64,000 nt of DNA from Galeruca laticollis (taxonomy: Eukaryota > Arthropoda > Insecta > Coleoptera > Chrysomelidae). Positions 1 to 13,222 of the stretch are shown piece after piece (position 1 is the first letter of the stretch; the number at the start of each line of letters is the position of its first letter). The position numbers were made by a program, and so were the translations under genes. The DNA lies in NCBI GenBank assembly GCA_963921935.1, contig OY998180.1, positions 62,574,551 through 62,638,550 of the forward strand, in the 5' to 3' direction. The notes under the pieces are model-generated. The model saw nothing but the letters and a program-made list of their open reading frames with translations, had not been told where the DNA came from and made no database searches.

Positions 1-440
1 AAGTCAGTTAGCTAAATTGGTGCGTAGTGCATTAATAAAACTGTAAATATTGGCCAAACGGCTTATTTTATCGTATTCCTACAAGAGTACCTTTCCGTTA
101 GCTTAATGTGTTGGGAAGTTAATTTAGATAATTTCATATAGGGTGTGCCATCCCTGCAAAAATTTTGGATCACTAACCATTGCGATTAGTCCGTCCCTGG
201 CTTCAAGGCATTACTGTAAATCTGTTCACCTTTCCAAAATAAACATACACGTACATTATAGCTTTCCCGTAAATTTTATAAAGATCAAATAACTAGTACA
301 AAAAATAAAAATAAAAACCAAATTCATATATAACTCGAAAACGAGGGCATGCATAGAAACATTTATATGAAGTACTAACATTATTTTGGCTCAGATTATA
401 CTTATACGCTCCTGTTTTTTCCCATTAGTCCCGGGACACC

Positions 441-477
<37 letters not shown>

Positions 478-880
478 TATGTGGCCATAAATTTTTTATC
501 TACATAAATTGCGACTCCGCCCCTGGCTATATTTTGGTTAGGTCTGTTCGTATAAAAACTTGCGTGGTTACGAAAGTGGATTGGATTTTTGAAGTTTGTT
601 TCCTGTAGGCAAATAATGGATGGGTGAATTTTTGAAATAATATCATTTAGTTTTTCGAAATGGGTATAGAACTCATTTACGTTCGCCTGAAGTCGGGATG
701 TGAATGCTATTATTCTGGAGATGAATTTACGGAAGAGTCGGAATCTTCTTCCAACAATGACTCTATCGCTGTGGTGTGGATATTCAATTGTTTGGTTCGT
801 TTGCGTCTCACTCTAGTGCCTTTAGTTTTCATTATTTTATTGGTGTAATATGAATGTAATTTGGTTAGGAACTGTCATAG
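1..880. other. AT-rich sequence without recognisable gene
   Basis: No family is recognised here. There is a (TA)n tract at about 443-480. A 62-codon open frame at 660-848 has an acidic middle and a hydrophobic end, but I recognise no homology and do not call it a gene. Confidence 0.5.
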
Positions 881-1438
881 TCAACTGTGTACGATTTTGT
901 TACACTGAATATGTATTTTCCTCCTTGACAGTTTTCGCAAATGATCCACTACTTGGTCGTAGTTCAGCAATTGAGTTTCGCTTTCTAGGTATTCTTTTAT
1001 GGGTTCTAGTAATGTTGTAAGGTTGTTGTTGGTATTTGGTATGTTTTTCTCACTGGTTTTGGCTTGTAAAACATTTTCTTTTATGGTTACGTTTCTACTA
1101 TAGATTTGTTTACTAATGCTTTTGATATATATATATATATATATATATGCACTCTCTACCATTTGATATGCGAGATACGAATATTATATCTTCGGGTTTA
1201 TGTGTTGTCTTAATCCTTCGAGGTAGTCATTGAGAGAACTATCTTCTATTGTACTGAATAAAATAGCTTGATGTCTATGTGGAGATGAAATGCTACGTTT
1301 TTGACTGGCTGCTTTTGAATAAGAGACATTTTGAGGAAATCGATTCAAAGTTGACAAAAGTTTTTCAGAATAGTAGTTCACTTTGGATCGGAAACGGCTC
1401 TGCTTCACAGTTATGCTGTTTGGCGGACGATGGTTCAT
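881..1438 (-). pseudogene. Non-LTR retrotransposon ORF1 (gag-like) scrap
   Basis: Two adjacent minus-strand frames (1438-1184 and 1162-881) read like pieces of the ORF1 nucleic-acid-binding protein of I/Jockey-type non-LTR elements. The upstream piece has the stretch ILFSTIEDSSLNDYLEGL, typical of the region before the conserved core. The downstream piece has LLNYDQVVDHLRKL, resembling the C-terminal end of such proteins. A (TA)n tract (1128-1148) lies inside the second frame, and the central domain and zinc knuckles are missing, so the ORF is internally deleted. No endonuclease or reverse transcriptase of this copy is visible nearby. The assignment rests on remembered resemblance only. Confidence 0.4.
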
Positions 1439-1440
1439 CA

Positions 1441-4400
1441 GTGTGAAAATCGATTAATTCAGTTACTTGTTGATAATTTTTTTTTATTTTGTTTGAATCA
1501 TTTTGACTTAAGATGTATGTTTAAAATTAAAAATTAAGTAATTTTATGTACTCACTGTTTGCACCTGATGTAAATAAATCACTAATCACTCGGTTGTTGC
1601 ACTTTTTAAAACTTTTCAATTTAATAGTTCATTTGTTTTGATACTGGAGTAATTTGGTGTATTAATCTACTTTGGAGCTACGCTCTACCAACGTGCGCAG
1701 CGACGCCTTGAACAAACTCGCTGTTGTCAAAACGGTGGACTGTAGTTAAGTTCTTTTATCCTGATCAAAACCAATGAAAAATATGGTGAAATAATACTCT
1801 ATTTATGAAGGAGTATCTATTACTATTGCAATAGTGGGTCAATCCCTACCGGCTACTTGCCTTTATAGAATTCAAATTATTACAAAACACTTTAAAACAC
1901 AATAAAATATGACTATATACAGAATATCTAGCTTTATAGCTAGACCAAAACCGGTCCTGCTTTTTTGCACTTGTATGAATATCACTTAACGATCACTGTT
2001 CTTGTACTAAAATAGTGTATGCCGTTCATCCGTCGAAGGAACAGAAAGAAAATTTGGTTGAGAAATTTCTCGTAATGAGAATTTGGAAACTAAATGTCAC
2101 ACTGACTTTTACTCTTTCTTGTCACTTATTCTTTTTCTTCATTCGGACATACCGTTGACAGCTGTCGCTAATTGTCACGATCCATTGAATGACGGCGTGA
2201 AAATGAATATGGATATTATTTTTCTTATCAGGAATATGAATTCCGAACAGATACTTTTAGACAAAGCTAATAGAAACGACGAGTATTGTTTTCGAATTAA
2301 GGGTCGGTCTCTTTTTCGATTGATTGATTTCTTATATTTTGTTGTTGTTGGAACATTGTCTTTCTTTCTTGATCTTGAGTTAAAGTAAGTTATATTATCA
2401 ATAGCAAATCTCCATTTTTGCAGTACTTTGAAGCTTCGGGCGTACATACACTGAACCTCTTTTTCTAGACCCCAAGTGATTCGAATAGAGTCTCTGGCTC
2501 AGGAATACTTTTTTATTTACACAATATTATTACAAAATTTATCGGAAACCTGACATTATTTTCAGCTCATCTTTGAATGTCCTCCGTACTATCTTCGTAT
2601 AACTTATCGACATACTATTGTTTTTTATATCTCTCTCATCAAAGCTTTAGCTCGATACTTTTGTTTTCGAATCTTATAGTTTCCTTCCTAATACATATTC
2701 TCGATTTTTTACATTTGGTTAGAATATTTTTGCGTTAGCTGTGTAACGTTCTTTACTGAAATATCCCTTTATAGCGCTTTCCCAAATAAAATTGTTTTGG
2801 TATATTTTTCTGTATCAAACTTTCATGTGTTTCATTTCAGTTTCCATTCGACTTATAATCATAACAAAATACTTGTATATAAAGTTTTTAGATCCGATGA
2901 CTCTTGAGTTATTGAAGTATTTCGTATATTATACGGATAGTCTATTTAATCTTATATTTGTATTAACATTGATACTGGACTATTTATTCCCAACACTTGC
3001 GATGCTGTTCTCGCAGAAACTGCTTCTCTATTTAGATCCGTTTGTTAATTAATCGGTTTTGTCTGACAGTATTCTGGGACGTTCACTGTAACAAGCGTTA
3101 TATTATTATCCCCTCTTCAAGAATTTTGTGAAAGATTCAGGCAATAGGGTGGATGTAAATGATTTTAAATTGGGAGTATATAATAAGGTTTATAAAGATC
3201 TAGAGTAAATGAAATATAGAGATAAGGACACATTATTTGAAGAATTCACGTCTCTGTCAGTTAAAGTTGAGTCACAATATTACTCAGTAATCACATATCT
3301 ACTTGAAAAACTAAGAACATGGTAAATAAGTGTCAATGTTAATATGTAATGTTAATACACCCTAATCTTAAAAAAATTTAGAAAAGGCACTGCCAACAAA
3401 GTCACATATTCCAATAACCTAACTTATAAAAAACTATTTGAAAAAGGCAAAGAGCAATAAATCCTTGTTAACTGACCATTCCAAGGGCGTACCTGCTTGT
3501 GATTCTAAAAATCTCAATAATTGTGAATTTTATATTGCAACAATATCCTAAAATCATGTGAAATTCTTTTCACGAAAAATGACTCTGACTCAAAAATCAC
3601 CTTTTTAGATCTATTGATACCTAGAAAGTAGTTAAAATCCTGCAATGTACATAAACTTTTATTGTAATCAACCATCTTGACAACCACTTTACCTGACAAG
3701 ATAATGATCTCAATGATAGTTAACAGTCAATACCTGTATTTGTGACGTAAAACATCGTTTAATATATCAAGCAGATTATATTATTTTAGAAACCGCAGTC
3801 TTCGATAAGAAAATGGTAAACCCTCCAGATTTCACATATATCTAAATATGCTTTATAGATCAACGAAAAGATAATTATATTGAACGTATTTAGTTCGCTT
3901 ATATAAAGAAAAATTGGAATAAGTGCTCTTATACATTTTTCTCTCTGACCTCTCTTGTATTGAATTTAGAACCTTTTATGCTGCAACAGAATTTACAACT
4001 CCCTTTTGTATTTTAAAAACTATTATCGGCGTGGCGTGAGCCACTGTGATCCCTTGTGGGTTCCTATCATGATATTCAAGGTTTATTGGCCGCGTTCGAA
4101 ATATTCCCTGACGCATTTTCTCTCATAAAAGATGCAATAAACAATTGGTAAAGATAGATATTCTCTCTTCAGTGAGACACTATACCTTTGTCTAGAAAAG
4201 TTTCTGTATGGCAAATTTCCGTTCTTCTTGTAAGATTTGCACGAGTGACCATTTATAGAACTACTATTTTCATGGGTGGCATACGATCTTTCTTGCATTA
4301 ATATATCAGCTTTTAACCATCAGTCATGACTGTTTCGTCAAGTGAATCGGTTCAGCTCCAGCTTTGAGTTAGGCTCAAGTTGTATCTCAGTAGTTTACTG

Positions 4401-4700
4401 AAGTAACTCTTGTAATTTATTTTAGTATACTCACGCCACTTACTCTATTTAAGCTATAAATTCTCGGGAAACTTTCGCAATTCTTTCTATGGGAATCTCG
4501 ATTAGTAGAGTACGTATCACGTACAAAGTTTCGCAACCGTAAACAAACATTGTACAGTTAATAATAAGTGTAAATTGTGTAATAATTCTGTGTAAATATA
4601 GTAATAGTGTCCGAATTTGATTTTTATTCAACTACAAACACTAAAAATTGGAAACACTCGAAATCTTAGCTTACGCGCACATACGTAAACAAGTGTCGAT
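1441..4700. other. Unassigned AT-rich stretch
   Basis: No recognisable element. The small open frames have no family signature. The one at 2792-3052 encodes a strongly hydrophobic 86-residue peptide with two or three possible membrane segments, which could be a fragment of a multipass protein or chance in AT-rich DNA. No splice-consistent gene model could be built around it. Confidence 0.4.
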
Positions 4701-4744
4701 GGTGTAGTGGAAGCCTGCTAAAAATTTACCAGGATTGGAAAGTC

Positions 4745-5850
4745 AACCATCTACAGACTGATACGCGAGGAGAAGTGCGGTATCGTAAAACATCCAAAGC
4801 AATCCCCCGGAAGGCATAAGATATCGGCAAGGAAGAAAAACAAGTTATAAGAAGGTAAGTATTCATTCAACTTTAATAATGAAATTCCCACCTTAGACAA
4901 AATTTTATGTACTTTGAGAGAATATAAAACTATTTCTGAAATTGGAAGAGATAAATTGTGGAAAATTCTGCGAGATATGAATTTTAGATGGGAAAAAGTA
5001 AACAGAAAGTCGCTTTCAATCGAATAATAAGAAATTTGATGTTGGAGATGGAACTGTTTGCAATTAATAAGAGATTTTCGCAATGAAAAAAGAAGAATCT
5101 ACTATTTGGACTAGATATGACTAAAAGAAGGTTACACAGTCGGAAAAATATGGCAAGAGAAAAATATAACCTCTTCCCGTCAAGCGTTTTTGGATGGTAT
5201 TAATAAAAGAACCTGATAGATATGGAAAACATCTGATAATTACGCATATTGGAAATACAGATGGGCTTTGTAACATAGTTCGTTAGCATTTGAGTAAATT
5301 CACACCGGACACTATCACGAAGATGTGAATGTTGATATTTTTGAGGACAATGTTTCGCAAGCGATAACTCTAATTCCACCCAACTCGATAATTGTTTTGG
5401 ACAACGCTCTTTATGATTCAAGTAGATGTGAGAAATTGCCTGCCACCGCTTGGAAAGAAGCGGAAATCATTCAGTGGCTTTTATATAAAGAAATTACATT
5501 TAAAGAGGATATATTAAAAAAAAACTGCTGACAATTGTAAATACACATAAACATCGTTTGCTAAGATATTATATTGACGAAATGGCAAAAAACCAGAATA
5601 TTATAGTACTTCGCTTTCTCCTTACCATTGCGAGCTAAACCATATAGAATTCATATGGGCTCAGGTGAAAGGATTTGTGGCAAGAAAAAATACCACTTAC
5701 AAAATATTGCGAAAATGCATAGAAAATGCAATCAAAGAAGAGCAGCAAATGTGGAAATTAGACAATTCAATGGAACAAACTATAGAGCTAATAGTTAAAA
5801 AGTGCGGACTAGATGAAAATTCATCAGATTTTCCATTTCCCGATAACTAG
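4745..5850 (+). pseudogene. Tc1/mariner-like (IS630 superfamily) DDE transposase, decayed
   Basis: Cut-and-paste DNA transposase that binds its own terminal repeats and moves the element into TA sites. Across shifting frames the order of a full protein is visible: an N-terminal region (about 4745-4860), PTLDKILCTLREYK (about 4890), a first catalytic region near 5095 where YYLD is seen, a second aspartate in IIVLDNALYDS (about 5380-5410), and the final glutamate in CELNHIEFIWAQVKG (5629-5673), followed by a C-terminal tail ending at 5850. Several stops and frameshifts break it, so it cannot be active. It belongs to the same broad family as the better-preserved copy at 46701-50601. Terminal inverted repeats were not found. 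Confidence 0.75.
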
Positions 5851-6540
5851 TATTTCGTGTTCGAATAATATTAATAACCCCGTATTGTAAATAAGTTCTA
5901 TAGTTCTAGTAAAATATAATATAAAAATAATTCATTATAATAAATATTATTATGATTGACTCCGTAGTGAACGTATTATTATTAATTGATATTGTATTAT
6001 ATGGCTAATCTTTGTCGCAATTATGTTTTTCATTTAATATCTTACCTACTGACAGCCCTACCTAAAGGTGCGGCTATGCCTGCAGTTACAAGTGACCCCA
6101 AGGGGGGATTTCTATTGCATACCGCCGTTGTACAGGGTTGGAGGGTTGGGTAGGGAATTAAAAGCATAAAGATGTGAATTATAATGTAAATTGTTTTAAA
6201 ATTCTGGATTTTTAGTTGCTCACACGGTAAGGATTTGGCATGTTAAATTAGGTTTTATTGCTCTGTCTATTTCAAACAAACTAAAACAATAACATGCACA
6301 AAATATATTTCAACAAATATTACCGCATTTTCTTAAAATTAATGCCACAATTTTGACTTTTATCAAAATATTTTGACATTCCTATTCTGGTAGTGGACGA
6401 GTACACATCGCTTATCAGTATTTAAAGCGCTCATTAACTTTAAATCAAAATACGAGTTTTTCTCTGTGTATTATGTAAAAGTCAATTCCACTGTAGCGTA
6501 ACGTTAATTCAAGTAACTGTTATTTTCTGATAAATATTCT
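5851..6540. other. Unassigned spacer
   Basis: AT-rich sequence between the Tc1-like fossil and the non-LTR element, with nothing recognisable in either strand. Confidence 0.4.
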
Positions 6541-6563
6541 CAAGGGTCCATCCGGGACCCTTG
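6541..6563. repeat. Perfect 9-bp hairpin upstream of the outer non-LTR element
   Basis: CAAGGGTCC is followed after 5 bases by its exact complement GGACCCTTG. It lies just before the first recognisable ORF1 sequence of the outer non-LTR element and could belong to its 5' untranslated region, but no function can be shown. Confidence 0.5.
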
Positions 6564-8540
6564 TTTCCTTTTTAGTTGTATTGGTTTTGGTTTCCAAGAG
6601 CACTTACAAAGTAAATAATAATCAATATCAATCAACATCAACCTCTCTCCTCAAAATTCACCAATTTTTACAGGGTCTTATATTGCTGCCGCTCAAACAA
6701 AACGTTCCCCGCCCACCTTCCCTAAAAGAGACCAAGAAATCATCATACCTGCCATATCCGATTCCATCCTATTTGAGTATACAGAAGCCGTAGGAGAAAT
6801 TATGATCCCCAAAAACGTCTCCAGAATATCTAACAGCCGCATATGCATCTAACTAAGTTCTACTGCTGTTGTCAATAGTCTTCTTAAAGCCCATGATAGT
6901 ATATCTATTAAATCTATATATTCGAAGACTTAACATACCTGCCAAATGGATTCTCATTTTTAACATTTCTACCACTATTCCTCACTTACTTATAGAAAAA
7001 TCTTTGAAAGATATCGATCTTCAGCTAACCTGCTGAGATAGCTACTCACATATCATGGGTTTCGCAGAATAACATATAATATACAAGAAAACGACAACTT
7101 GATACTGCAAATATCCCTTTTAATTATATTCGATAATACTCCTTACGAAATATTTGTATCCACTGATAAACTGGAATGGTTTTTTTATATAAACACCGAG
7201 ACGTGCCACCGAGTCTAGCACCAATTTACGTAGTAGTGAAATTCAAGATAGCAATCCTGAATCTCTCACTCAGCTCTCACCAATGAATAAGTTGACCGAC
7301 AACCAAATGTTACCTCCAACCAAACCGCATAAGAAAAAATCTAAAACGACCACTAGAGAATTTTAAACTTACCTCCAGTACTTACACTACTATTCAAGAA
7401 CTATATAAAAACAATTCAACTAACTTAACTGTAATTCAACGTTCAGCTTTCCTAGAAAACTCATATGGTATGTCAGATCCTTGCCTAGAGAGAATTCAAC
7501 AACTTATATCCAGTGAAAATAATAAAATCCTATATCTCCAAGAAACAAACGCGAAAATCTCAAAGCTTCCCCAGCTGCAAATTTTTGAAGGTTACAATTA
7601 TATACGGAACAACTGGAATAGAGCCAGTGGTGGTACTTCTATTTCTAGTGATATATTTTCATCGCATTTACCCCTTACTACTGGTGTTGAAGCTGTTGCT
7701 TTAACCATGAGGCTCCCATATAAATTAACCGTATACAGCGTATCAATTCTCCCCAAACCTCATCTAAAAGAAGAAGAACTAGTAGATCTCATTTTCCAAC
7801 TACCTCATCCCATCATTTTAGTAAGATATTTTAATACACACAATAATTAATGGGGATCGAACTCAACTTTTCGCAGAGGTAAAATTAGAAAATGTAATAA
7901 ACTGTACAAATGCTTACCTACTAAATACAGGATACAATCCACACCACCTTAACTTCTCTTCTGGTTCTCTTTCGGCCATCAATCTGAGTATATGCGACCC
8001 TAAATTAGCTCCCTCACTAATTTGGCATGCTGTTGCTGATTTACACGATAGTTATCATTTTCCTGTCGTTATATCTTCCGTTGACAGTCAAAACCAAAAA
8101 ACCTCAACCAAACAATTCCGGCTAGTAAACAATGCTGACTGGAAAAGCTTCACTTCACAAACAGAAGATTCCCTACATTCTCTCAATTATTGCGAAAGTA
8201 TTGATGTTCTAATATTTACAAATTCCATTTTGTTAGCTGCTGAGTTACATGTAGAAAAAACTAAATTTCACCAAAAAAACTGTTTCTGGGTGGAATTCTA
8301 CATGCAAAGATGCTGTACAACAAACAATAGCATTAAAATTGTTCTGACAAAACAATAGATCGTCCGTCCGTCAAGATATAGACTTCCTCAACTTGCCTTT
8401 CTCTCAGCAGGAACTTATTGCGGCGTTAAAATCATGCAGAAATTCTGCTGTTGGTCCTGATGATGTTCCCTGCATTATTATTCAAAAACTTGATACCTTA
8501 GGTCAACACAAGCTGTTGAAACTGTCCAACTTAATCTGGA
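6564..8540 (+). pseudogene. Outer non-LTR retrotransposon, 5' part: ORF1, endonuclease, start of RT
   Basis: Decayed element of the I/Jockey/R1 assemblage, which copies itself by nicking DNA with an APE-like endonuclease and reverse-transcribing at the nick. ORF1 traces run from about 6560 to 7380 (VGEIMIPKNVSRISNSRIC near 6790 resembles its core; FLYKHRDVPP near 7190 resembles a broken zinc knuckle). The endonuclease begins about 7440: ILYLQETN (about 7530) carries the metal-binding glutamate, and PIILVRYFNTHNN (about 7812) corresponds to the catalytic D-F-N-T-H motif with the aspartate changed. The RT start reads FSQQELIAALKSCRNSAVGPDD (8400-8463 region). The frame is lost at several points. 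At about 8540 the RT is cut by the inner CR1-like element and resumes at about 13223. Confidence 0.75.
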
Positions 8541-8726
8541 CCCCTAACATTAGTATTAGTTCGACTGTCGTATTGATCGGAAGTGTTTGTTTTGTATTTA
8601 TTTTCGCAGTCCGGACTATTACTCAATACGTGTGTTTGTTGTTTGTTTTGATTTTTGTTATTTTAGTTATTGTTAACTAGCGTAAGGTCGTTTTTGTTTA
8701 GTATCGGCAGTGACCTTGATCTAGAC

Positions 8727-9957
8727 ATGGCCGGATACAAATGTGAAAATTGCTGTAAGGAATTTTCAGAAAAAGATAAATACAATAAGCTTCGATGCAG
8801 CGGTGAATGTCGACGATTTTTCTGTATGAGCTGTACAGGACTTGACAAAGCTACTACAAAAATTATACTTTCCCAGAAGTTCAACAACTTGCGCTTCTTT
8901 TGTATACTCTGCGATTCTCCCAATTTGAGATACCTTAATGATAAAATTTCTGATTTAACCAAACATCAGATTCCTTATGAAATATTTGACTCGCTAGCAA
9001 ATCGTATAAATCAGTTAACTGACAGCGTACCAACTATTACTGAGATACACGATATGTTATTAGAGAATGAATGCAAATGGAATCTTATGGAAAAGAAAAT
9101 AAAATATATCAATAAAATAGCCGACATGTTTACTGTCTTCAAGCCAGATTTGTTGCTTAAATCAGTACGGGATATGGAACATAATCTCTTCAACATATCT
9201 TCTATGCTTTTCATCGATTCTGGTGAAAGAACGAAAATTCATATCCATGATTCCTCATCCCTGGAGATGAAAAAAGATTTGCATATTTTGAAAAGTGATT
9301 TAACTCATATATCCAGTTTAGTGAAAGAGATGAACTCTTAAATTAATAATAATAATCAGAAGAAGCGTCCCACCTATATTACATCATCCTGTACACAGAC
9401 TGAAACATCTCCTGGGGTAGCCAGTATTCCAGTAGTTTCGAACAACTCACCTCCTCAAAAGTGGTATTATGTAATAGTCAATAACCTCCCTGCAGGCTTC
9501 ACCACAAATCATATTGTACATCATGTTAAAGAAAAGCTGGGTTTTACAGAGTTCATTCGTTGTTTTCCCTTAATCAATCCAAGCAATGAATCAAAAACAT
9601 CAATATTTAAAATTGGTTTTCTAACAAAAATGTCTGCTAGCAAATTGTTTAACAATGATATATGGCCACCTGGAGTTTCATTAAAATGGTCAATTGAATC
9701 ATCGTTGTCCCAAGAAGACTCGCCTCCTCCGAGGATGGATTCTATTTAGCCTGTGACAGTTAATCAAGTAATACGACCTGTAAGTAAAAGTTCTGATCCT
9801 TCTCGTCCCGCAGTAGAAGCCAACACATCTGACAAACATGCTATAGACGTATGTAAATCAAACATCTTTTCGTGTGATAAATCATTTCAGTTTACAAAAG
9901 ATTCACACAAGGACACTAACTTTTCGCTGGACCCGATGACTCCTCCTACGGTTAATT
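8727..9957 (+). pseudogene. CR1-like ORF1 with PHD-like zinc finger
   Basis: I take the start at the ATG at 8727 (MAGYKCENCCKEF). Cysteine pairs follow in PHD order (CENC, then CSGEC, then FCMSC, then FCILC, residues about 6-62), next a coiled-coil-like stretch, then a stop at 9339. Downstream, in other frames, come WYYVIVNNLPAGF (about 9462) and LGFTEFIRCF, which look like the RNA-binding (esterase-free) C-terminal part of these ORF1 proteins. The protein probably coats the element RNA. The stop and at least one frameshift make it non-functional. Confidence 0.65.
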
Positions 9958-10389
9958 AACACAGGAATACTCTACTGGAGGCAATCGTTATATTATGTCT
10001 AGATTAAGAGAACCGGCTATTTTATCATCTCTCAAGTTATTCCTCGCCTATCTACATGACCAACCATCGTCCGTATGTTTTTAAGGTTATACTTCCACAA
10101 GTGTAAAGGTGTTTTTAGCATCCGAGGGTCTGTCCGTTGATACCATAGCTTTAAGGGCAATTTATTATAACTTTCACGATTTTTATGGCATAAGCTCAGT
10201 TGAAGTGGATGAAGATCTATCCACCCACAGAACTTACATCACCTCGGAACGGATATTTCACCTACAAAAAATTAGAGAGTGTAATAGCCGTTACTTTACT
10301 GCCGTTTTTTCCAAGAAAAATTTTTAGTTGATAGGACATGTCCAGAGGAACTAGAATCCTCACTTAGTTTTAAGGACAGTGAATTAAGA

Positions 10390-12990
10390 ATGGTTCTAAT
10401 TAATATTCAGTCATTACGCAATAAAACTGACGAGTTGTATTTGTTTTTGGAGGAATTGGGGTCCCCGCAGATAGTTGCTATTACTGAACACTGGCTTCAA
10501 GCGAACGAACCTGTTTTTATTGAAAAATATCGAGTTATTAGTAGATATGACAGGAGTAATTCAGCTCACGGTGGAACCCTAATTTTATCTTCTGGTTAGG
10601 ACTTCTCGGCTGTATTGAAATATTATTTTCTACATGTAGAAAATACTTTTGAATTTTTCATAATTAACAACAAAAATATGGATTCATATATAATTTGTAA
10701 ATTCTAAATTTACTTGACGCTCTGCCTGTTAAGAGCAAGAAAGTTTCATGCGGTGACATTAATATTGACTTTACTAATGATTGTGTCACTCAAAAGTCTT
10801 TGGTGAATATTTTTGAGTCGTTTGATCTAAATATTCACGTAGATTCACCAACTCGTACTACTAAAACAACTTCGTCAATTTTAGATTACATAGTTTCCGA
10901 CTTTCTACCCCATGATGTGAATCACTTAGTAATTAACTCAGGTCTCTCTGACCATGAAGCAGTTTTCGCCGGAATTTTATTATCTCGTAAATATCTAAAG
11001 AAAAACACTCAGTTGTTGAGGATCTTCTCTCAACAAAATTACGCCAAATTTAATAATTTATGTTTAGCAATTAATTGGATTGATCTTTCTAAAGATATTG
11101 AATCTCAATTTTTGGACTTTATTAATAAAATTATCACGTGCTTCAATGCATTATTTCCTCTTCGCTCTCCTAGAACTAAACACAAGAGATTATGGTCTAC
11201 GAGAGGAACACGTACTTCATCTAAGAATATGAGACCACTCATGTACATTAAAAAATTCATAGACAATCTTCACATACTCAATTATATCAATAACTATAAA
11301 ATATTGTACCGGAAAACTAACAAAGCTATTAAACAAAACTATTATAACAATCGCATCTCAAGAGCTAAAAATTCCACGAGAGAAACTTGGTATGTTATCA
11401 ATGATTTAAGGAACAAAACTCGTTCCTCAAACTTTATTGAAATCGACCCAGACGAACTTAACAATTATTTCATAAACGTTAGTAAGAATATTAGCTCTAA
11501 AATATCTCCAAGCCGTGATTCTCTTTCTTTTCTCGTTCCTTCTAAAAGAATCACTCATAGTTTCTTCCTTAAACCAATAGATACATTTGATCTAGTACAA
11601 ACCATACTCAGCATTCAAAAAAAAACTTCCTGTGGCATTGATGGGTTATCAGCTAAGTTGTTTTTGAATATTCCAGATGCGGTGATTAACGCTTTTTGTT
11701 GTCTAATCAATGAATCTTTTGAAAAAGGTCTGTTCCCTAACTGTCTAAAAACAGCTATAATTGTTCCCCTCCACAAGGGTGCCTTTTCTTTCAAATATAA
11801 AATCTTGAAATTGCAACAATTCGGTTTCCTACCTAATAAATGTACTAATGACGTGATGTTTTCTGTTCTTAATGAAATATATACTTCTCTTAATAATAAA
11901 CTTTTTAGGGCTTCGGTTTTTTGTGACTTGGCAAAGGCCTTCGATTGTGTTGATCATGAAATTTTGATAGACAAACTAGAATAATATGGCATCCGTGGTA
12001 TTCCTTTAAAATGGTTTGAGTCTTATCTGGAATGTAGAAACCAACTGGTACGAGTAAATGGAAAAGTTTAGAAAAATTTACCAGTTATCAGTAATGTACC
12101 CCAGGGTTCAGTTTTAGGTTCAATTCTTTTCTTGGTATTCATTAACGATGTCACAGTCAAACTAATGGTAAATTCACTTTATTTGTCGATGAAACTAGTG
12201 TAACCTGGAGCTGTTCAGATATACGAACTTTACATTCTACTATAGGCAAAGATCTCATTACTATTAAGTCCTGGTCTGACTCGAACGGGCTTTGTTTTAA
12301 CACTGAGAAAACTTTAGTTTCATCTTACAAAGGAGTTTTGCAACCTCTCAAACATAATAATGACGTAATAAGATAAATTCGATTAAGTTTCTTGGTCTCC
12401 ATATTGACAGTGCCCTTAAATGGTCTGTACATGTAGACATTTTAGCAAAAAAATTATAGTCGGCTTGTTTTGCCATTAAATCTGTGTCACAACAACTTGA
12501 TTCTTGTACTGCTTTAACAACTTACTACTCTTTCTTCGAATCGCACTTTCGCTATGGTTTGCCTTTCTGGGGGTCTGTAGTTTGCACCTTTTCACATCTA
12601 TTTTCAAACTACAAAAAATAGCTATTCGTTATATTTATGGGTTGAGTCGTAGGACACATTGCGAATTCTATTTTAAAAAATACAAAATTTTAACTCTTCC
12701 TGCTCTATTCATTTTGGAATCCGTATGTTTGGTTCGCAAACACTTTCACAATTAAACTGAGAGGCCAATTCATAGTTACCCTACTAACAATACCCACCTA
12801 TGATCTGGTAAAAAATTCTATCACCTTCAATGCCAAAAAACTATTCAATCAGCTACTTTTAGAATTAAAAGTGGCAAATACATTCAATAGGTTCCGGAGA
12901 TTGACAACGGCGTTTCTGCTTGAGAGACCTTATTATTCAGTGGCAGAATTTTGCAATCTACCCTAGACTTTTGAGTTACATCGGCGTAGT
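10390..12990 (+). pseudogene. CR1-like ORF2: endonuclease and reverse transcriptase
   Basis: Endonuclease pieces: INIQSLRNKTDELYLFLEEL (10399) and IVAITEHWLQ (10471, with the catalytic glutamate), then LSDHEAVFAGI (about 10945). The longest open stretch, 10800-11984, carries the RT fingers and palm: CGIDGLSAKLF (about 11634), PNCLKTAIIVPLHKG (about 11733), FGFLPNKCTND (about 11820), and motif A in CDLAKAFDCVDHEIL (about 11925). Motif B follows in another frame (VPQGSVLG, about 12096). The aspartate pair of motif C is damaged (FVDET near 12180). Thumb traces run to about 12755. Multiple stops and shifts mean it is dead. Confidence 0.75.
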
Positions 12991-13222
12991 TCAATATTTG
13001 GTATGATGTACGATGGTAACATTGTATAATAATTATTAATTTAAATTTGTATTTTATATATTGTGTTTTGTATTGTTAGTAGAGTCAGTATTTTTTATAT
13101 CTTTATATTATTTTTTATATACTTTCTTTATATTTTTCTATGTTTGAATTATTTCGCTTTGTCCATAAAATTGTAGAATTTTTCATGACAATAAAGCTTA
13201 TGTCTCTCTCTTTCTCTCTCTG

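Larger units (their letters stand above)
8541..13222 (+). mobile_element. CR1-like non-LTR retrotransposon inserted in the outer element
   Basis: A near full-length but decayed element in the same orientation as its host. It has a 5' untranslated region, an ORF1 with a PHD-like zinc finger, an ORF2 with endonuclease and RT, and a 3' end with the tail GACAATAAAGCTTATG (about 13187-13202) followed by a short pyrimidine TCTC-rich repeat to about 13221. The host RT reads LSNLIW just before it and resumes with FPNLWRHPF just after it, which places both junctions to within some 20 bases. No clear target-site duplication is visible. CR1-like membership is inferred from the RT wording and the PHD-bearing ORF1. 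Confidence 0.7.

Noticed and set aside
2792..3052. Hydrophobic open frame as a gustatory or odorant receptor exon
   Set aside because: Composition fits a membrane segment but no receptor motif is present and AT-rich DNA gives such frames by chance.
8450..8475. CTGATGA at about 8457 as a hammerhead
   Set aside because: It is part of the RT coding sequence (G-P-D-D) and has no GAAA partner.
8541..13222. A target-site duplication around the CR1-like element
   Set aside because: The flanks share only short C/A-rich words; no convincing duplication could be aligned.
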